Below, piece by piece: positions 19,774-29,293 of a stretch of DNA of 64,000 nucleotides. How positions within the stretch are numbered: the stretch's first letter is position 1; each line of letters starts with the position of its first letter. This DNA comes from Tritrichomonas musculus (lineage: Eukaryota > Parabasalia > Tritrichomonadida > Tritrichomonadidae). Under the pieces are notes generated by a model that saw only the letters and a list, made by a program, of their open reading frames with translations, was not told where the DNA came from and did no database searches. The DNA lies in NCBI GenBank assembly GCA_039105265.1, contig JAPFFF010000010.1, forward strand, positions 1,674,001 through 1,738,000. Reading direction: 5' to 3'. The position numbers were made by a program, and so were the translations under genes.

Positions 19774-22700
19774 TTAATAATTGCTATAATAATGGCCGCT
19801 ATAAAAAAAATTATCAGAATGTACTTGAACTGTGGTCGTTTGTGGTTGATTTTTCTGATTTGTGGGATTTGCTTGTTGGATCTTTTTTGTTTTATTTGAT
19901 TTTGATGGTTTCTTATAAACATTATATTTAAAATCAATTTTTTTCATTTCTAAATATTGATTATCAACGAATCGTTTAGTTTGATAAAGCAGTGACTTCT
20001 CTTTTAAGACAAATTTGATTTTTAAATATGGTTCATTTGTAACATTGGTAGATTCTTTTGAAGGTGCATCACAAACAACTTCGCCTAATTTTATTTTTTT
20101 GCTATCAAGAATTATAAATACAGAAATATATATAAATGATGCATTCACTATTTTTACATCATTAGAGTTCAAAACGACTTCTTTTTCCGTTGGAAAAGGA
20201 GTGTTTTTATAAAATATTGTAATATGTTTCTCAATGTTATTCTGATATATTACAATATAAATTGGTCCTAATAATGTTGGTTGTTTTACAATTGAATTTT
20301 CATCATTTGAAAATTCACATTCTACATCATTTTTTGGTTGGGAATCTATTTGTTCTTTTTCCTTATCGTTATTATTTTCATTGCTTTGCTTTTGTTCGTT
20401 TTCTTCTTTTTTAACTTCTAAAGTTTTCATATCTGGATAATTTATATCTTTTTGTTCTTTAACTGCATATTTTAAAACATTTTTATCCCAAATAAAATAT
20501 ATTTCCCTCAGGATATCTGATGGTTTCAAGTTAATATCTTTTTGTGTTATTTCAAATTGTATATTTTCGAACTCTATTCTTACTCCTTGCTGGTAAATTC
20601 GAACTGGAATGCTTATTATATTTGTGTTTTCCTTTATTTCTATTTCATTTCGAAATAAAAACATTTCCTCTTCATATGGAAGGGCTGTTGCTTTTTCCGA
20701 TATTGGTGTAAATTTCCCACTTTTCTTAATTTCAACTTGAACGAAGAACGGTTCTTGATTAATTTGATTGTTCTGATTGTTTATGCCTTGTTTTTCTAGA
20801 TTGTTTTCATTTTGTAAAGGAAGTTTGTCTTGAATTCTTAGATTATCTTGCTTTTCTGGATTAGATGATAATCTAGAATGATCTCTTGAATCTTTTCTAT
20901 TAAATTCTCTTTTATATTTACCTTCTTTTCCTTCGTACATTTCTAATTTTTGATAACTTGGATAAGTTTTTTCAGTTGGCCTTTTGATTGCATACTGAAT
21001 TCCTCCTTGATCTTGATAAAAATTAATTTTAGCAAGAGGACTTTTATAAGCAAAATTATCTTTTGAAGACAACTGAAATGGAATTTCACCGATTTTTGTT
21101 TTTTTGTATTTATCACTTGAAAAAACTTCAATTATGACTGTATTTGAGTTTGGATTTCGATTTACTTCATCACTGTTCAGCAATACTTCTTTTTTGTTCG
21201 GAAGTAAGGATCCTTTTTCAAATACTGTGAAATAACTTGGTTTATCACCGAAGTATTTCAAAATATCAATTGATAACGGTGCTGTTGTTTGGATTGTTAA
21301 ATCATGTAAGAAACGATCTTGATCTTGCAATTCTTTTTGGCCAAACTCATTCATTTTATTCTGAATATATTGGCCACCAAATGCGCATGCGCCATATGCA
21401 ACTGCTTCAACTGGTGAAACCCCATGATATGCTTTCTTTTGTGTAAGTTCATATAGTTTTTTAACAATCTTAGGAAGATAACTGGAGCCTCCAACAAGAA
21501 CTAAACTTTCAATGTCAAATGGATTTCGACCAACTCGTTTTAATACATCAATAACTGGGGCTGTGCATCGATCAAATAATTCCTTAGTTTTCTCTTCAAA
21601 TTCTTCGCGTCTTAAGCGATATTCGAATGTGTTTTCTCGACTTTTAGATAAATTCTTAGGAATCTCAAAATAGATTTCAACTTCATTTAATCGTGTCAAT
21701 GATATTTTGGCAGTTTCACATTGATTCGTAATTAATGATAAAAACCATGAATCTCTCTTCCATTCTGGTTTACACATCTTTTCAAGTTTAGGTGAAATAA
21801 TATCAAATATTGAATTGGTGAAATCTTGTCCTCCAAGTCCTGAATCACCTGCAGCTGCCAAAACTTTAAATGAACTTCCTTCAATTTCAACATATGATAC
21901 ATCCAAAGTTCCTCCTCCAAAATCATAAACAAGAACATCTTTGCTTTTCTTAGATGAAATTGTATCACTAGTATTATAACCATAGCACATTGAAGCTGCA
22001 AATGGTTCATCAACTAATTGAAGGAGATCAATTTTAGCATATTCAGCTGCTTTTCTTGTGCATTCTGTTTGTTTTTCATCAAAATATGCTGGAATTGTGA
22101 TGATTGCTTCGTTTGTTTGGTTTTGTAAATGTGAATTAGCAAGATTAACTAATTCCGTTAAGATCATTCCTGAGATTTCATATGGTTCATATAACTTGTT
22201 ATCAACTGAAATAAGAATTCCTCCTGTTTTTGATTTGACTGTATCAAATGTCCAATGTTTTCTGTATTCTTGAATTAATGGATCATCAAACTTTCGACCA
22301 AGCATTCTTTTTGAGTCATAAATTAAATTTTTTGGATATTTGGATGATTTATGAATTGCTTCTTTTCCAACATAAATTTCATTGTTTACAATACAAACAA
22401 CTGACGGAATAGCTCTTTTTCCCATTTCATTAGCTACAATCTCCATTTCTCCTCTTCCCTTTGCATTAATTCTGTAATATCCAACTGTACTATTTGAAGT
22501 TCCCAAATCTATACCGAGGACAGGAGAAACTTGTTTCCGTTTTGCTATATTTTTAATAAGGCATGATTTTGAATTTCGGACTTTATAATCAGCAATTAAA
22601 TTTTTAATATTTTCTTGAATTTCTTTGTACTTTGATTCAAAGTTGGATTGAAGTTTTTCTATTTCTTGGAATAATTGTTCTGTAAGTTGTTTTTGTGTAT

Positions 22701-22818
22701 TTTGATTAAGAGAATTTTCAACATTATAAAGTGCGATCAATATGTTGTTCAATTCATCTTTGTTATGAGAAAAATGGTTAATTTCTTCCCTGATTAAACC
22801 ATCTAGATCGCGAAACAT
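19774..22818 (-). CDS. Long Hsp70-like protein with N-terminal coiled coil and repeated C-terminal domains
   Basis: 1014 residues. Residues 1-95 form a charged helical or coiled-coil stretch. An Hsp70 nucleotide-binding domain follows: GIDLGTSNSTVG at 102-113, VYDFGGGTLDVSY near 297, GDSGLGGQDF, and LVLVGGSSYLP near 441. The C-terminal half is not a normal substrate-binding domain. It holds at least two copies of a beta-rich unit (LLPNKKEVLLNSDEV and PFPTEKEVVLNSNDV mark the same place), separated by low-complexity K/E/N/Q linkers. The family hydrolyses ATP to drive client binding; what this tail binds is unknown. The ATG follows a TTCATATTTTA initiator-like motif. In the last 60 codons a neighbouring frame encodes a strong membrane segment (see findings). 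Confidence 0.85.
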   Translation of the reverse strand: MFRDLDGLIREEINHFSHNKDELNNILIALYNVENSLNQNTQKQLTEQLFQEIEKLQSNFESKYKEIQENIKNLIADYKVRNSKSCLIKNIAKRKQVSPVLGIDLGTSNSTVGYYRINAKGRGEMEIVANEMGKRAIPSVVCIVNNEIYVGKEAIHKSSKYPKNLIYDSKRMLGRKFDDPLIQEYRKHWTFDTVKSKTGGILISVDNKLYEPYEISGMILTELVNLANSHLQNQTNEAIITIPAYFDEKQTECTRKAAEYAKIDLLQLVDEPFAASMCYGYNTSDTISSKKSKDVLVYDFGGGTLDVSYVEIEGSSFKVLAAAGDSGLGGQDFTNSIFDIISPKLEKMCKPEWKRDSWFLSLITNQCETAKISLTRLNEVEIYFEIPKNLSKSRENTFEYRLRREEFEEKTKELFDRCTAPVIDVLKRVGRNPFDIESLVLVGGSSYLPKIVKKLYELTQKKAYHGVSPVEAVAYGACAFGGQYIQNKMNEFGQKELQDQDRFLHDLTIQTTAPLSIDILKYFGDKPSYFTVFEKGSLLPNKKEVLLNSDEVNRNPNSNTVIIEVFSSDKYKKTKIGEIPFQLSSKDNFAYKSPLAKINFYQDQGGIQYAIKRPTEKTYPSYQKLEMYEGKEGKYKREFNRKDSRDHSRLSSNPEKQDNLRIQDKLPLQNENNLEKQGINNQNNQINQEPFFVQVEIKKSGKFTPISEKATALPYEEEMFLFRNEIEIKENTNIISIPVRIYQQGVRIEFENIQFEITQKDINLKPSDILREIYFIWDKNVLKYAVKEQKDINYPDMKTLEVKKEENEQKQSNENNNDKEKEQIDSQPKNDVECEFSNDENSIVKQPTLLGPIYIVIYQNNIEKHITIFYKNTPFPTEKEVVLNSNDVKIVNASFIYISVFIILDSKKIKLGEVVCDAPSKESTNVTNEPYLKIKFVLKEKSLLYQTKRFVDNQYLEMKKIDFKYNVYKKPSKSNKTKKIQQANPTNQKNQPQTTTVQVHSDNFFYSGHYYSNY

Positions 22819-23113
22819 TTAAAATATGAATCACATCATAAGATTTAATTTTTTTTATTTTTGAGAGATAGAATTTTCAATTCAAAAAAGAAAAAACCAA
22901 ATTTGCTTCTTTATTCATAATATTTTATATTTTATGATACCAGCAAATATATTTATGATGTAAAGCTTTTTTTTTAACTAGGGCAAAAATGATAAATTCA
23001 AAAAACTTGAAGTAGGGCATAATTAGAAATTGAGAGGAAAAAAATGTCTCTTTAAAATATTCAAAAAAAAAAAAAAAAAAAAAATCATTAATTGTTAGTT
23101 CATTTCATATTTT
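22819..23113. promoter_or_regulatory. Divergent promoter region of two Hsp70-type genes
   Basis: This 295-base spacer separates two divergently read Hsp70-type genes. Just before each ATG the same motif occurs: TTCATATTTTA (plus strand 23104-23114; mirrored at about 22820-22830 on the minus strand). It fits the trichomonad initiator consensus TCA-Y-T-W. A run of about 20 A at 23067-23085 lies between them. Shared regulation is an inference. Confidence 0.5.
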
Positions 23114-25093
23114 ATGAATAAAATCCCTTATTACAGTGTTGTTGGTATCGATCTTGGTACAACATTTTCAACTATTGGACGTGTTGAAAACAATGGACAA
23201 ATAAATTTGTTTAAAGATGGAATTAGTTCTTCAGAATGGATTCCATCAATTGTTGCTTACACAAACGGACAAGATATTATCGTTGGCAAATTAGCATTAG
23301 AAGAACAAAGAAAACATCCAGAAAATGTAATAACAGATGCAAAAAGAATGCTTGGTCACAAATATTCAGATCCATTAATTCAAGAATTATCAAAAAAGTG
23401 GTTATTTAAAATTGATTCTGATGAAAATGGCGATATTTTAATTAAAACATCAATGGGACCAAAAACTCCTGTCGAGGTTTGTAGTGAAATAATTAGATAT
23501 CTTATTGAACTTGCTTCAGAACAATCAGCAAATAATTCAATAACTCATGCAATCATTTCAGTTCCAGCTAATTATTCTTCCAGGCAGAGAGACGAAACAA
23601 AGAAGGCTGGACAAATGGCTGGCCTTGAAGAAGTGCACTTAATTAATGAGCCAACTGCAGGAATTATTTCATACTGGTTTAGTAATTATGATGATTGCAA
23701 TAATTTTTGTAATTCAAAGAAAGTAATAACATTTGATTTTGGTGGAGGCACATTAGATATTTCAATTGCCGAAGTAGAAAAAAATAAAATCGAAAGCTAT
23801 GATGTTGAAGGTAATATGTTTTTAGGAGGACGAGATATAGATAACAACTTAGTTGATTATTATCTGAAGAAAAAAAAATTAAAAAAATTTATTACTTCAA
23901 ATATGCGAAAATCAGGTAGAGATGGAGAGAATGCTCGGGTTTATATGAGAAAAATTAGTGAAGAATGTGAAAGAGTGAAAGTTGCATTTTCAGGCAGGCA
24001 AAAAAAATTATCAATTTTACCAGGAATCTCAAATAATTGCAGTGAAGATGAGGTTGTTATATCATTTGATGAATTTCAAAAATTAAATAAAAAAATTATC
24101 GATTCCATATTGGGTCCAGTTGATCAAATTTTCAAAGAACTGGAGAGAAAAGGAAAAAACATAACAAAATATGATATAGATGATATTCTTCTTGTTGGTG
24201 GATCAAGTAATAATAAATTTGTTATTGAAAAATTAAATAGTTACTTTGGTAAATTACCAATAAAAGACAGAGAACCTAGAAATGCAGTTGTTAATGGTGC
24301 TGCAATTGATGCAAGAAGAAGATATGTTGATAATTCAATATTTTTCAGCGATGTGAAAGAATTGAAGCGACAAGAAGTTTGCCCATTAACATTGGGAGTA
24401 GGATCTATTGGTGATGAAATGGTTGTTATGATTCCAAGAGGTACAAAAATACCTTATGAACATGTTCATAATTTTACTATTGCTCATAATTTTGTTAAAA
24501 AAGTTTGTTGGAATATTTATGAAACGGAAAGAGTTAAGACAACAAAAGAATCATTTATCGGTTCCATAAATCTTGATGTGCCATCAAGACAGGCTGGAAA
24601 AGTACCACTTAGATTGAAATTTTCACTAGATGAAGATTGTATTCTAAGTGTTAAAGCGTGGGTAGATGAAAAAGATGATGATGATGATTACTTTTATTAT
24701 AATAATAAGGAAATAATTCGAAGCGAATTGCCAAATCGTTCGCCTGAATTCATAAAGGAACAAGTTGATCTTGGTAAAAAATTAAAAAAGCAAGATTGTA
24801 TAGATGTTGATGCAAATCGTTTGGAGTCTTATTGGGGCATATTACATAAAAATGTAATAGAATTTATTAAAAAGTATAGATTCGATGTTGATGATTATGA
24901 CATTAAAGAGCAATTGAAGGATATTGAATCACGTGCTAATGAAGAAAAAAATAAAAAGATCAATAGCATAGAAGAATATGATGACATGATCGATGAATAT
25001 AGGATGCTTTTTAATGATTATAACAATTATGAAAAAATCACAAAAGACAAAATGACAGACTTTTTAAAATATTATAATGAAATAGGAAATTAA
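23114..25093 (+). CDS. Divergent Hsp70 chaperone
   Basis: 659 residues, the usual Hsp70 length. ATPase motifs are present: GIDLGTTFSTIG (11-22), FDFGGGTLDISI, LGGRDID, and ILLVGGSSNN. The substrate-binding half starts near residue 420 (EVCPLTLGVG, then MIPRGTKIP) and ends in a helical lid, with no EEVD and no KDEL-like tail. There is no signal or targeting peptide, so it is probably cytosolic. Compared with canonical Hsp70 it has insertions (DCNNFCNSKK before the phosphate-2 loop) and many lysine-rich replacements, so it is a fast-evolving paralogue and not the main housekeeping copy. Its neighbours on both sides also contain Hsp70 ATPase domains. Confidence 0.85.
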   Translation: MNKIPYYSVVGIDLGTTFSTIGRVENNGQINLFKDGISSSEWIPSIVAYTNGQDIIVGKLALEEQRKHPENVITDAKRMLGHKYSDPLIQELSKKWLFKIDSDENGDILIKTSMGPKTPVEVCSEIIRYLIELASEQSANNSITHAIISVPANYSSRQRDETKKAGQMAGLEEVHLINEPTAGIISYWFSNYDDCNNFCNSKKVITFDFGGGTLDISIAEVEKNKIESYDVEGNMFLGGRDIDNNLVDYYLKKKKLKKFITSNMRKSGRDGENARVYMRKISEECERVKVAFSGRQKKLSILPGISNNCSEDEVVISFDEFQKLNKKIIDSILGPVDQIFKELERKGKNITKYDIDDILLVGGSSNNKFVIEKLNSYFGKLPIKDREPRNAVVNGAAIDARRRYVDNSIFFSDVKELKRQEVCPLTLGVGSIGDEMVVMIPRGTKIPYEHVHNFTIAHNFVKKVCWNIYETERVKTTKESFIGSINLDVPSRQAGKVPLRLKFSLDEDCILSVKAWVDEKDDDDDYFYYNNKEIIRSELPNRSPEFIKEQVDLGKKLKKQDCIDVDANRLESYWGILHKNVIEFIKKYRFDVDDYDIKEQLKDIESRANEEKNKKINSIEEYDDMIDEYRMLFNDYNNYEKITKDKMTDFLKYYNEIGN

Positions 25094-25415
25094 TTTTGAG
25101 GAACTTTTTAAAAGGTTTATACAATCAATCTATGACAAAACTGCTATTCAATGGCCAATATAGGAGTAGCAGCATAGATGAATATGATGACAAAACTGTT
25201 ATTCTATGTTAATTAAATAAATATTATTTTGATTTAAATTCAATAATCATGTTTTCTTTTTCATTATTTTAATTTAAATTCAATCATTCTCTCTTGATGC
25301 ATTATTGGCCTTCCAATTATGGATATGTTATAATAATTTCCTTTGTTATATTATATTATATGTTTTATTTAAATTATATAAAATATTTGATTAAAAATAT
25401 CTAGAAAAATGAAAA
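25094..25415. other. Spacer with a short direct repeat
   Basis: A/T-rich. The stretch ATGACAAAACTG occurs twice (about 25132 and 25186), each beside GCTATTCAATG- or TTATTCTATG-like sequence, an old short duplication. No gene is seen. Confidence 0.35.
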
Positions 25416-27854
25416 TTATAGTTTATTTATTAAACCTTTGCAGCATGCACCATATGCAACTGCTTCAACTGGTGAAACCCCATGATATGCTTTCTTTTGT
25501 GTAAGTTCATATAGTTTTTTAACAATCTTAGGAAGATAACTGGAGCCTCCAACAAGAACTAAACTTTCAATGTCAAGTGGATTTCGACCAACTCGTTTTA
25601 ATACATCAATAACTGGGGCTGTGCATCGATCAAATAATTCCTTAGTTTTCTCTTCAAATTCTTCGCGTCTTAAGCGATATTCGAATGTGTTTTCTCGACT
25701 TTTAGATAAATTCTTAGGAATCTCAAAATAGATTTCAACTTCATTTAATCGTGTCAATGATATTTTGGCAGTTTCACATTGATTCGTAATTAATGATAAA
25801 AACCATGAATCTTTCTTCCATTCTGGTTTACACATCTTTTCAAGTTTAGGTGAAATAATATCAAATATTGAATTAGTGAAATCTTGTCCTCCAAGTCCTG
25901 AATCACCTGCAGCTGCCAAAACTTTAAATGAACTTCCTTCAATTTCAACGTATGATACATCCAATGTTCCTCCTCCAAAATCATAAACAAGAACATTTTT
26001 ATTTCTTTCTGAAGATATTGAATTATAATTATTTTTATAGCAAATCGTCGCAGCTAATTGTTCATCAAGTAATTGAATAATTTCAATATTTGCATATTTA
26101 GCTGCTCTTCTAGTATCATCAATTTGCATTTGATCAAAATATGCTGGAATTGTGATGATTGCTTGATTAATATTTGTTTCTAAATGTGAATTAGCAAGAT
26201 TAACTAATTCTGTTAAGATCATTCCTGAGATTTCATATGGTTCATATAACTTGTTATCAACTGAAATAAGAATTCCTCCTGTTTTTGATTTGACTGTATC
26301 AAATGTCCAATGTTTTCTGTATTCTTGAATTAATGGATCATCAAACTTTCGACCAAGCATTCTTTTTGAGTCATAAATTAAATTTTTTGGATACTTCGAT
26401 GATTTACGAATTGCTTCCTTTCCAACATAAATTTCATCATCTACAATACAAACAACTGACGGATTTTTTTTTAAACTTTCACTATTAGGAACAATATAAA
26501 TTTTCTCCTTTTCTTTTGCATTGAATTGTGCAATTCCAATCGTGCTATATGAAGTTCCTAAATCAATTCCAAAAAAAGGACCTTTGATTTTTTTCTTTTT
26601 AAGAGGAGGCAATACTTCTGTTGATTGATCATATGATGAATAAGAATATGATGATTTTTCTGTCAATGAAGAAGAAGAATGATAAATTATACTATTAAGT
26701 TTTCCAACTTGTTCTTTTAACTGTGCATTTTCTCTCATTATTTGACTATTTTTACAAACAAACTCTGTTTGACTTTGCTTTAATTGTTCATTTTCTGCCT
26801 TTAATTTTTGGTTCTCGTCTAAAAGTTGTTGTTTTTCTTTCTTTATTTGTTTATATTTACTTTGTAAAAGTCGTTGAATTTCTTCTAATTTATCATTCTT
26901 ACTTAACAGTTCTTCAATTGGATCATTAATCTTTGTTATCATTTTGACGTATTTTTCTAATTCAATGAGATCAACATCATCAAGAAAGAAATCATTTTCG
27001 CTTGAATCTGTTTTATTTGTAAGTATATGAAATATTTCTTTGAATGTTGGTCTCTCATTTGGATCAGTTGACCAACATTTTTCAATCAATTGTCTAATTG
27101 AATCTTTAATTGGCTGATTAAAAACTGGTCGATAGTTTTCTTTAATTACTTTTCGTATTACTTTTCTAATATTCATTTTGCCATTTAAAAGTTCTGGATA
27201 TGGAAAGGAATTGGTAACAACTTCATACATTAAAATGCCAAAAGAATAAACGTCTACTTTTAGGTCATAATTTTCACCAACAATAAATTCAGGTGCCATA
27301 TAAATGTATGTACCAATATTATCTGTCTGCTCTGCTGATTGTTCTTGATCAAAAAATTTGGATAATCCAAAATCAGAAATAATTGGATAATAATTATCAT
27401 CTAATAAAATGTTTTTTGGTTTGAGATCACGATGAATTATATTTCTGTCATGTAAATATTTCATGCCTCTGGCAATTCCGGCAAGAATTATCTGGCGTGT
27501 TGTATTTGTAATTTTTTTGTTTTGAATATTTTCTATCATTTTTGCAAGCGAACCATTTGACGCGTATTCCATTAAAATTGTAATATTATCTCTATTTTGA
27601 AAATCTTTTAATGTATATCCATAAAATTTAATAATAGTTGGATGATTTACATACATCATTATATCAACTTCTCGATGAATCATTTTTAGCAATTTTGGAT
27701 TTCCATTCGTAATAACTGTTTTTGCTGCAATCTTTTTGTTGATCTTTTTATTTATAGCTAAGAAAACCGTACCAAAGCCACCCTGGTCTATCATTTCTTT
27801 CATTTCAAAATCATTTATATCAAACTCGAACCTATTGAATGAATTAGATATCAT
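25416..27854 (-). CDS. Protein kinase - coiled coil - Hsp70 ATPase-domain fusion
   Basis: 812 residues from the ATG at 27854; a TTG further out is not a credible start, and a TCATCATATACTAAA initiator-like motif sits before this ATG. Residues about 20-285 form a complete TKL-like kinase: glycine loop GGFGTVF, catalytic Lys 45 (IAAKTV), HRDLKPKN at 141-148, DFG at 161-163, and APE. A coiled coil with a hydrophilic linker spans about 300-390. From about 425 to the end lies an Hsp70 nucleotide-binding domain (GIDLGTSYSTIG, VYDFGGGTLDVSY, LVLVGGSSYLP). The protein stops just after GAC, the end of the ATPase fold, with a short new tail KGLINKL and no substrate-binding domain. Large blocks of its DNA are almost identical to the Hsp70-like gene at 19774-22818. 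It suggests kinase control by an Hsp70-like nucleotide switch. Confidence 0.85.
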   Translation of the reverse strand: MISNSFNRFEFDINDFEMKEMIDQGGFGTVFLAINKKINKKIAAKTVITNGNPKLLKMIHREVDIMMYVNHPTIIKFYGYTLKDFQNRDNITILMEYASNGSLAKMIENIQNKKITNTTRQIILAGIARGMKYLHDRNIIHRDLKPKNILLDDNYYPIISDFGLSKFFDQEQSAEQTDNIGTYIYMAPEFIVGENYDLKVDVYSFGILMYEVVTNSFPYPELLNGKMNIRKVIRKVIKENYRPVFNQPIKDSIRQLIEKCWSTDPNERPTFKEIFHILTNKTDSSENDFFLDDVDLIELEKYVKMITKINDPIEELLSKNDKLEEIQRLLQSKYKQIKKEKQQLLDENQKLKAENEQLKQSQTEFVCKNSQIMRENAQLKEQVGKLNSIIYHSSSSLTEKSSYSYSSYDQSTEVLPPLKKKKIKGPFFGIDLGTSYSTIGIAQFNAKEKEKIYIVPNSESLKKNPSVVCIVDDEIYVGKEAIRKSSKYPKNLIYDSKRMLGRKFDDPLIQEYRKHWTFDTVKSKTGGILISVDNKLYEPYEISGMILTELVNLANSHLETNINQAIITIPAYFDQMQIDDTRRAAKYANIEIIQLLDEQLAATICYKNNYNSISSERNKNVLVYDFGGGTLDVSYVEIEGSSFKVLAAAGDSGLGGQDFTNSIFDIISPKLEKMCKPEWKKDSWFLSLITNQCETAKISLTRLNEVEIYFEIPKNLSKSRENTFEYRLRREEFEEKTKELFDRCTAPVIDVLKRVGRNPLDIESLVLVGGSSYLPKIVKKLYELTQKKAYHGVSPVEAVAYGACCKGLINKL

Positions 27855-28077
27855 TTTAGTATATGATGATATCAAGTAATATTATAAAATTGAATGATCT
27901 AATTTTCAATAGCAAAATTTTTGTATCAAAAAGTTGAATATGCTTTTTAGGGCAAAATTTGGAAAAAAGCTAAAAAAAAAAAAAAAGGTCTAATTTAAAA
28001 TAACATACTAGTGTTATAAACCAGTTTTATTATATTAAAAAAATCAACAAATTTAATATATATTTTTAATATTTTAA

Positions 28078-28367
28078 TATTTTAAACTAGTAGTTAGGAT
28101 TGTTATATCTCGATAATCGATATCAATTATCAGTACGTTTTTTGATATTGATAATAAATTTATTAATTTGATAATCGATCTCGATATCAAATATCGAGAA
28201 AAATTTTGATATCGAATTTACAATATTTTTTCATATAACATTTCTTTTTGATTAACGATTTCCTGAGAATATCGATATCAGATTTACAAACTGATAATGG
28301 ATTATCAAGATTATAAAAGTGTCAATTCTGATATCTCAAAATAACATGCCTACTAGTAGTTTAAAAT
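28078..28367. mobile_element. Possible MITE with imperfect terminal inverted repeats and TATCGATA-rich core
   Basis: ATTTTAAACTA at about 28078 is mirrored by TAGTTTAAAAT ending at about 28367, and the similarity continues inward, imperfectly, for about 40 bases. The core is crowded with GATATC, TATCGATA and related palindromic words. No target duplication could be recognised, so element status is uncertain. A similar TATCGATA-rich patch lies at 33935-34060. Confidence 0.4.
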
Positions 28368-28611
28368 TCTAGCAAGTCATTCTAGGAGAGACAACTTTAT
28401 TTTAAAATTTTGTTTTATTTACGAGTAATACGTTTAAGAGAGCGATATAGCTAAAATCGGAGGAATTAAAACGTCAAATGAATGGATGGAGAGAAAAAAA
28501 GATGATACAACTTTCAATGATAGTGGAAATGATATCAATGTTACTGATAACTTTGAGTTTTATTTCGTCCATCTGATAATGGAAAGAAAGCAACAAAGTA
28601 AGATGATAATG

Positions 28612-28915
28612 TTACATAAAATTGAACGATAAGAAAGTTTTTGCATTATTTTCACATGAAACATAATCAAATAAGTATCCACTTATGCATGAATCACAGG
28701 TGTTTCCTGAAGAACATGTTCCAAATGTAAATGCACATTCATTATCTTTATAAAAACCTTCAAAACATATAGAGAATGAATTCTTTACATGTTTTGAAGG
28801 AATAAATGACAAATGATGTTTTTTTGATTAGTTTCTAAAAGGTTATAAACATCAAGACATTCTGTGCATTGATTAGGTCTTGTGAATTTTTTGCAGCCTT
28901 CATATCAAAGAAAAT
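28612..28915 (-). pseudogene. Cys-rich (EGF/furin-like) surface-protein fragment
   Basis: Two frames carry cysteine-rich text. One (about 28915-28795) reads YEGCKKFTRPNQCTECLDVY. The other (28812-28612) reads CFEGFYKDNECAFTFG, then CSSGNTCDSCISGYLFDYV. CxxC and CxxCxxG spacing is typical of EGF- or furin-like modules of trichomonad surface proteins. The frame change between them and the lack of flanking sequence mark it as a relic. Confidence 0.45.
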
Positions 28916-29293
28916 AATCACTCTTGATTATTTAATTTAAAAAAATTTAAGAAATAAAATTAATTAATGTAATTTAGGGTTTCAGATATGTGAATGAATT
29001 GAGAAAAAAACAAAGGATTCTCATCAACAAGGTTGGCTAATGTTGAAGTTGAAATAGATTGACCTTTGTTAGATTATATGTCATGGTTTGCATAAAAAGG
29101 AAAGGCTAGGTATGAAATTATAAATGAGAATGATTCCATTTTTTGATTCTAAATTTAAACTATTTATATCAAAATATAAAAATTCTTTGATTTTAAAAAT
29201 TTTAAAAAAATTCTTTACAAATTTAAAAAATTTTCATTCAAATTTTTTAAAAATTTATGATCTAATAATTTTGCCATATATCATTTTTATTTA

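Noticed and set aside
22986-23095. Heat-shock elements between the divergent Hsp70 genes
   Set aside because: No convincing nGAAn arrays; A/T runs and initiator-like motifs are all that can be supported.
27855-27875. TTG start of the kinase/Hsp70 fusion
   Set aside because: An ATG seven codons in lies just behind an initiator-like motif and keeps the whole kinase domain.
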